Origin: Alphaproteobacteria bacterium
GTDB taxonomy: Bacteria; Pseudomonadota; Alphaproteobacteria; Sphingomonadales; Kordiimonadaceae
Direction: 5' to 3'
Assembly (NCBI GenBank): GCA_013372975.1
Contig: JABXIS010000022.1
Span: 1 to 63,161, forward strand
DNA: 63,161 nt
Position 1 is the stretch's first letter. Each line of letters opens with the position of its first letter. Positions 59,139 through 63,161 of this stretch are shown piece by piece. A program made the translations under genes and the position numbers. The notes beneath the pieces were generated by a model. It was not told the DNA's origin, made no database searches, and saw only the letters and a program-made list of their open reading frames with translations.

Positions 59139-59828
59139 CTATTCTTGCCCATCACGCTGTGGAGCTGGTGCTTTGTCATAGTTGAATGTCTTTGGTACGT
59201 CAGCCCCGCCTGAAATAATGAAAGACATGGCTTCCTCCATCTTCCAGTTGGTTGGTGTTACATATTCAACCGGCACAATCTCAAGATATCCTGATGTTGG
59301 ATTGGGCGTTGTCGGCACATAGACCGCTGCAAGATCCCGACCAGTAGATGTATCTTTGAAGGTACGAGTAACCAGCCCTACCGTCTTCATATCACGCGAC
59401 GGGAACTCGATCAGCACTACTCGTTCCACATCATTTGAACTTGACTGAACCGCATCCGCCAAACGCTTTATCGTCCGGTAGATAGATTTGGCCACAGGGA
59501 TTTGGTCCACTGTATATTCGAAAAGCTTCAGGGCTTTCTGGCCTACGTATCTTGAGGCTATCCAGCCCACCAGATAGAAAAGTATCAACAGTACAAGGAC
59601 AGATAGGGAAGTATTGAAGAAAGGTGATTTGATCACCGCATACATACCATCTTCAGGGCCGATGCTTGCCGTCATCCATTTTATGATGGGCGCAGCCAAT
59701 TCGTTAATGAACCCCAGAATCACATTGACAAGCAACAAGGTAAGCCAAATCGGGATCAGCGTAAAAAGCCCGACCAGCATATTTCTGCGAATCCGTATCC
59801 AGAGGGATGGGCCTGCCTGATGGTTCAT
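59139..59828 (-). CDS. DUF502 membrane protein
   Basis: 229 residues from MNHQAGPSLWIRIRRNMLVGLFTLIPIWLTLLL; GGAGAGC precedes this ATG. Two TM helices (about 17-40 and 72-95) and a cytoplasmic DUF502 domain: VDQIPVAKSIYRTIKRLADAV, FPSRDMKTVGLVTRTFKD, VYVPTTPNPTSGYLEIVPVEYVTPTNWKMEEAMSFIISGG. Function unknown; found across proteobacteria and plants. Ends 3 bases from the kinase stop on the opposite strand. Confidence 0.95.
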   Translation of the reverse strand: MNHQAGPSLWIRIRRNMLVGLFTLIPIWLTLLLVNVILGFINELAAPIIKWMTASIGPEDGMYAVIKSPFFNTSLSVLVLLILFYLVGWIASRYVGQKALKLFEYTVDQIPVAKSIYRTIKRLADAVQSSSNDVERVVLIEFPSRDMKTVGLVTRTFKDTSTGRDLAAVYVPTTPNPTSGYLEIVPVEYVTPTNWKMEEAMSFIISGGADVPKTFNYDKAPAPQRDGQE

Positions 59829-59907
59829 TCTCTGCTCTCCAAGGTTGTCCGATGCCATTTTACTTGTCTATGCGGCAATGGAAAGACTGAAAACCTAATC
59901 TGATAAA

Positions 59908-59997
59908 TGGCGGAGAGTGAGGGATTCGAACCCTCGGTACGCTTGCGCGCACAACGGTTTTCGAGACCGCCCCGTTCGACCGCTCCGGCAACTCTCC
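59908..59997 (-). tRNA. tRNA-Ser (anticodon CGA)
   Basis: A 90-base cloverleaf with encoded CCA. The acceptor GGAGAGT pairs with ACTCTCC, the anticodon loop reads CTCGAAA (CGA, decoding UCG), a long variable arm (GTGCGCGCAAGCGTAC) marks a class II tRNA, and the T-arm has GGTTCGAATCC. It is the only RNA gene seen. The 59829-60232 interval otherwise holds only AT-rich sequence with likely promoters. Confidence 0.97.
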
Positions 59998-60232
59998 GCA
60001 AATGGGGCAAACCCGCATGGGGTAGCGGCGGCGCACCCTACTGCAAGCGCTTTCGTCGTTCAAGGACAAATGAGGCCTTTTCCAACAGCTTGCACTCTTT
60101 CATATTTCCGCGGAAAATATTTACTGGACTAATAAGTCCATTATACTATCTTCAGTTTCTGAAATTTGACGCTCGGACAAACGAGCCTACATTTTGGCTT
60201 AGAAAAGTAATACAGAGGCAGGACAAACAAGT

Positions 60233-61210
60233 ATGGCGCTTCCCCAACAGCTTTCAAAATTGCGGATTCCAGTAATTGGCTCACCGCTTTTCATCATTTC
60301 CAATCCCGATCTGGTGATAGCCCAGTGTAAAGCTGGCATTGTAGGTTCCTTCCCTGCCCTGAATGCGCGCCCGGAGCCTGTACTTGAGGAATGGTTGAAG
60401 CGCATCACCGAAGAATTGGATGCATACAATCAAGCCAATCCGGACAAGCCGGCTGCACCCTTCGCTGTGAACCAGATTGTGCATAAATCCAACAACCGGT
60501 TGATGCATGATGTTGAGATGTGCGTGAAATATAAAGTGCCTGTTGTGATCACATCACTGGGGGCAGTGAAAGAAGTGAACGATGCCATCCATTCCTATGG
60601 TGGTATCGTACTACACGACATCATCAACAACCGCTTCGCCAAAAAAGCGATTGAGAAAGGCGCCGATGGCCTGATCGCTGTAGCAGCGGGCGCAGGCGGG
60701 CACGCGGGCACGCTATCACCCTTCGCTCTGGTACAGGAAATTCGTGAATGGTTTGACGGCCCTCTGGCGCTTTCTGGTTCTATCGCATCTGGTGGCGCCG
60801 TATTGGCAGCCGAAGCCATGGGGGCTGACCTAGGCTATATCGGATCTGCCTTTATCGCTACAGAAGAAGCCAACGCCGACGAGCGCTATAAAAAGGCCAT
60901 CGTTGATTATTGTGCCGACGATATCGTCTACACCAACCTGTTCACAGGGGTACACGGTAACTATCTGGCACCGTCCATTGAGGCCGCGGGCATGGACCCA
61001 CGTAACCTGCCCGAAAGCGACCCATCCAAAATGAACTTTGGCTCTGGCGGCAATTCTGACAAGAAAGCCTGGAAAGACATCTGGGGCTGTGGCCAGGGTA
61101 TTGGTGCGGTGAAAGAGATCGTGCCTGCTGCCAAGATGGTGGATCGGTTGGCAGGCGAATATTTCGCGGCCAAAGAGCGCATCACAGGCTTTGCAAAAGC
61201 TGCGGAATAG
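60233..61210 (+). CDS. Nitronate monooxygenase family protein
   Basis: 325 residues. It is an FMN TIM-barrel of the NMO/2-nitropropane dioxygenase class: LRIPVIGSPLFIISNPDLVIAQCKAGIVGSFPA, the phosphate loop GAGGHAGTLSPFALVQEIREW, and GGAVLAAEAMGADLGYIGSAFIATEEA. Members oxidise alkyl nitronates, and some are enoyl reductases. AGAGGCAG lies 12 bases before the ATG. Single gene closed by a terminator. Confidence 0.95.
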   Translation: MALPQQLSKLRIPVIGSPLFIISNPDLVIAQCKAGIVGSFPALNARPEPVLEEWLKRITEELDAYNQANPDKPAAPFAVNQIVHKSNNRLMHDVEMCVKYKVPVVITSLGAVKEVNDAIHSYGGIVLHDIINNRFAKKAIEKGADGLIAVAAGAGGHAGTLSPFALVQEIREWFDGPLALSGSIASGGAVLAAEAMGADLGYIGSAFIATEEANADERYKKAIVDYCADDIVYTNLFTGVHGNYLAPSIEAAGMDPRNLPESDPSKMNFGSGGNSDKKAWKDIWGCGQGIGAVKEIVPAAKMVDRLAGEYFAAKERITGFAKAAE

Positions 61211-61235
61211 TATCTCCCCCAAAAAACAACTCACA

Positions 61236-61262
61236 AAAAAGCCGGGTTCATCCCGGCTTTTT
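61236..61262 (+). terminator. Rho-independent terminator of the nitronate monooxygenase gene
   Basis: AAAAAGCCGGG and CCCGGCTTTTT form an 11-bp stem around TTCAT, then TATTCC. It lies 25 bases after the stop. Confidence 0.9.
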
Positions 61263-61394
61263 ATTCCTGATCCCTTTCGGCCCCTTCAATCCGCCGTCTC
61301 AAACCTGATATACGCCATTTCAGCGCTTTTGGCGCTGCGCACAGAAACCTCTCCAGCTAGCTTCAATAGAAATCGCTGCTTGAGAGGCCAGACC

Positions 61395-62075
61395 ATGAAA
61401 CATTTTTTGCTTACATTGCTGGGCGTGTTCGCCTTGACTACCAGCACAAACGCTGGTGTGGAGACGCATGTGGAGCGCCATATTCTGCAAACCGACAAGG
61501 GGCCAGAGACCATCCTGATGACCCGGCCTTCCCCGCTGCCCACAGGCCAAATTCCAGTACTGATCGCGCCAGGCGATCGCAATGATACAAAACCAATGTT
61601 TTTTTGGGGTGAGGAACCGGGCAACCTTGGTTGGATCATGGTTCAAACCGAACGTCTGTATCGCGGCTCCAGCGAACAGCTCGATAGCGTTATGACAGCA
61701 ACAGAAGCTTACCTGAACGATCTTGGCCTCGAGGTGGAAGGCTTTCATATCATCGGCTGGAGCGCCAACAGCGGCGCCGCCACTCGCCACGCAGCCAATC
61801 TCGGCGCCCGACTGCAATCTCTAAGCCTGATTCCGGGCTATGGAACAGCGAGTGCGGTCCAAAACCTATGCTCATTCGAACATCTGCAGGTGAACTTCAT
61901 CACTGGCTCACGCGATATTGGCTGGCTCAGGGGCGCAGAGCGCATGCGTGATCAACTGCACAGCTGCGGTGCCTCAAAAATTGCATTCAAGGTCATCGCT
62001 GGGGGCGGTCATGTGCTTGAGGAAATCTCTGGCAAACCGTTATTCGACATTCTGGACAGAGGCCGCCAGCGCTAA
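61395..62075 (+). CDS. Exported alpha/beta hydrolase-like protein
   Basis: 226 residues with GAGAGG 6 bases before the ATG and a signal peptide (KHFLLTLLGVFALTTSTNA). The nucleophile elbow is GWSANSG near residue 125 (Ser at its centre), and HVLEEI near 205 has the catalytic-type His. There is no obvious lid. It is a short periplasmic esterase-like protein of unknown substrate. The TolB-like gene starts 26 bases after its stop, so the two probably form one transcript. Confidence 0.8.
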   Translation: MKHFLLTLLGVFALTTSTNAGVETHVERHILQTDKGPETILMTRPSPLPTGQIPVLIAPGDRNDTKPMFFWGEEPGNLGWIMVQTERLYRGSSEQLDSVMTATEAYLNDLGLEVEGFHIIGWSANSGAATRHAANLGARLQSLSLIPGYGTASAVQNLCSFEHLQVNFITGSRDIGWLRGAERMRDQLHSCGASKIAFKVIAGGGHVLEEISGKPLFDILDRGRQR

Positions 62076-62100
62076 CCCGGCAAACAGAAAGAACCAAGAA

Positions 62101-62979
62101 ATGAAACGATCAATTCTTGCCCTGGTGGGTGTCTGCGCCGTTGCATTCCCTATTTATTCGCTCGGCCTGCTTGCAAAAGATGGTGCCCTGGATAATGGCG
62201 GCACTTTCAGCCCGGACGGCAAAGCCCTTCTATTTCACAGCTTCCGCGAAGGTAAAGGAGAGATATGGGAGATGGACCTTACCACCCTCGCACAAAAGAA
62301 GATCACTGCTGGCGACAATAACGACCGTTGGCCAGACGTTAGCCCGGACGGCCAGAAGGTATCCTTCATCTCCACACGCGACGCGAATTGGGAAGTATAT
62401 ATTATTGGCAGGGACGGCACGGGATTGAAGCGCCTGACCGACAACTATGTTCTTAACCTGGGTGCTACGTGGGGGCCAGATAACGTATCACTAGCCTATG
62501 CCGAACATCGCGATGGTGAGGGTGTATCCGATATATTCATCACCAACATAGATAATGGCAAACGCACAAGAATCGCAGAGAACGGGCTGTGGCCAGATTG
62601 GTCACCTGATGGCAGGTCGATCATTTTTATTCGGCCGGAAAGTGATGAGACAATCAATGTCATTCGCTATGATGTCAAAGAGGGCACGGAACAACAGATA
62701 ACCCAGGGCCTGGGCATGGTAACGTCACCGCGCTGGGCAGCCGACAGCCAGCATATCTATTTCGTGGCGCCAAACAGGGCCGGGAGCCAAACTATCCACC
62801 GGATGGCTGCGGACGGTACTGGCGTCACCGACATTGGTGCCGCAGCAAAGATGGACAGCATGCCCACAGAAAGCCCTGACGGAGCTACCTTTGTTTATGG
62901 CTGGAATAAAGAAGGCAATGATGACCTGTATCTCAGGAATCTGAAAACCGGTGACACCGAAAACCTGACAGGCCAATGA
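62101..62979 (+). CDS. TolB-like PD40 beta-propeller, exported
   Basis: 292 residues with a signal peptide (ILALVGVCAVAFPIYSLGLLA). At least five PD40/WD40-like blades are visible by the repeated 'W/F-S-P-D-G' motif: TFSPDGKALLF, DVSPDGQKVSFIS, TWGPDNVSLAY, DWSPDGRSIIFI and ESPDGATFVY. TolB belongs to the Tol-Pal envelope system, but here there is no TolA, TolQ, TolR or Pal gene, so it is probably a stand-alone propeller. Operon partner of the hydrolase. Confidence 0.85.
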   Translation: MKRSILALVGVCAVAFPIYSLGLLAKDGALDNGGTFSPDGKALLFHSFREGKGEIWEMDLTTLAQKKITAGDNNDRWPDVSPDGQKVSFISTRDANWEVYIIGRDGTGLKRLTDNYVLNLGATWGPDNVSLAYAEHRDGEGVSDIFITNIDNGKRTRIAENGLWPDWSPDGRSIIFIRPESDETINVIRYDVKEGTEQQITQGLGMVTSPRWAADSQHIYFVAPNRAGSQTIHRMAADGTGVTDIGAAAKMDSMPTESPDGATFVYGWNKEGNDDLYLRNLKTGDTENLTGQ

Positions 62980-63023
62980 CCATGCAAATGGAGGACAAGC
63001 TGGCCGATGCTTTGACTCTGCCA

Positions 63024-63051
63024 TTGACTCTGGGGATCAAATACGTATATT
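63024..63051 (+). promoter_or_regulatory. Strong plus-strand promoter-like sequence at right edge
   Basis: TTGACT (63024-63029), a 16-base spacer and TATATT (63046-63051). A further TTGACTCTG lies 12 bases upstream as a direct repeat. It drives something beyond the window. Confidence 0.55.
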
Positions 63052-63062
63052 GCGCGCGAGTT

Positions 63063-63101
63063 GGCGGAAGGAGCCTGATTCCTCCCGCCGCTTTTGCTTT
63101 T
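63063..63101 (+). other. Hairpin with T-rich tail just after the promoter (leader/attenuator?)
   Basis: GGCG...GGAG (63063-63073) can pair with CTCC-CGCC (63082-63089) over about eight pairs with a small bulge, then GCTTTTGCTTTTG. It lies about 12 bases past the expected transcription start, so it may be an attenuator or 5' leader of the next gene. It could instead terminate the TolB transcript. Confidence 0.35.
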
Positions 63102-63161
63102 GAAAAAAGCCAGCGGAAACCGCCCAAAGTATGTGGCGCTTCAAAGGGTTAGGCCCATCCG

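Noticed and set aside
1-63161. Search for insertion sequences, prophage, integrase, rRNA or CRISPR arrays
   Set aside because: I saw no transposase, integrase, phage gene, rRNA or regularly spaced repeat; absence is by eye only.

Overview
The window looks like chromosomal DNA of an alphaproteobacterium. Coding is dense, GC-rich and mostly in short operons with ATGA overlaps. Plug-type TonB receptors ending in Phe, paired acyl-CoA dehydrogenases, DUF3034, DUF502, NCS1 and nitronate monooxygenase genes fit a marine Kordiimonas- or sphingomonad-like lineage. That placement is a guess from gene content. I see no rRNA, phage, insertion sequence or CRISPR array. One tRNA-Ser (CGA) is present.

Layout. 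(1) 1-8985, all minus: a membrane-integrity array read as a DNA-binding-like protein, PspA/IM30, YqiJ (NfeD/OB-fold), flotillin YqiK, an SPFH-tail protein, two or three microproteins, a membrane protein, LemA and two DUF2207 proteins, preceded by an 18-bp palindrome. (2) 9.3-22.2 kb: PaaI thioesterase/TetR pair, a DUF4926/DUF4279/unknown trio behind a possible small transcript, a DUF2157-DUF4401-GDYXXLXY operon, an exported FAH-fold protein, and a DUF1870/DUF2306-like/PadR block bracketed by two related solute-binding proteins. (3) 22.5-27.9 kb: two closely related TonB-dependent receptors flanking a periplasmic protein with two TonB C-terminal domains. (4) 28-36.8 kb: paired acyl-CoA dehydrogenases, a lone receiver protein, DUF3034 plus exported truncated hemoglobin, a histidine-kinase remnant, an orphan Tat-exported molybdenum hydroxylase, and glutaminase. 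(5) 37-44.9 kb: desaturase, two copies of a small-XRE/4-TM module around a glutathione transferase, a class V aminotransferase, and an ArsR-SRPBCC-TfoX-DUF2461 operon. (6) 45-54.9 kb: RND permease and adaptor, NCS1 transporter, FetB-like permease without its ATPase, a LytS/LytR-type pair. (7) 55-59.1 kb: a 5'-nucleotidase-family exoprotein that has lost nearly all catalytic metal ligands, directly upstream of a large hybrid sensor kinase. (8) 59.1-63.1 kb: DUF502, tRNA-Ser, nitronate monooxygenase, an exported alpha/beta hydrolase and a TolB-like propeller.

The strongest candidates for something new are the dead 5'-nucleotidase/hybrid-kinase pair, the duplicated XRE/membrane module with shared operator half-sites and a frameshifted third small gene, the PspA-flotillin-LemA-DUF2207 array with microproteins, and the five orphan family-3 solute-binding proteins. 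All functions are inferred by recognising families by eye; no database search was run.
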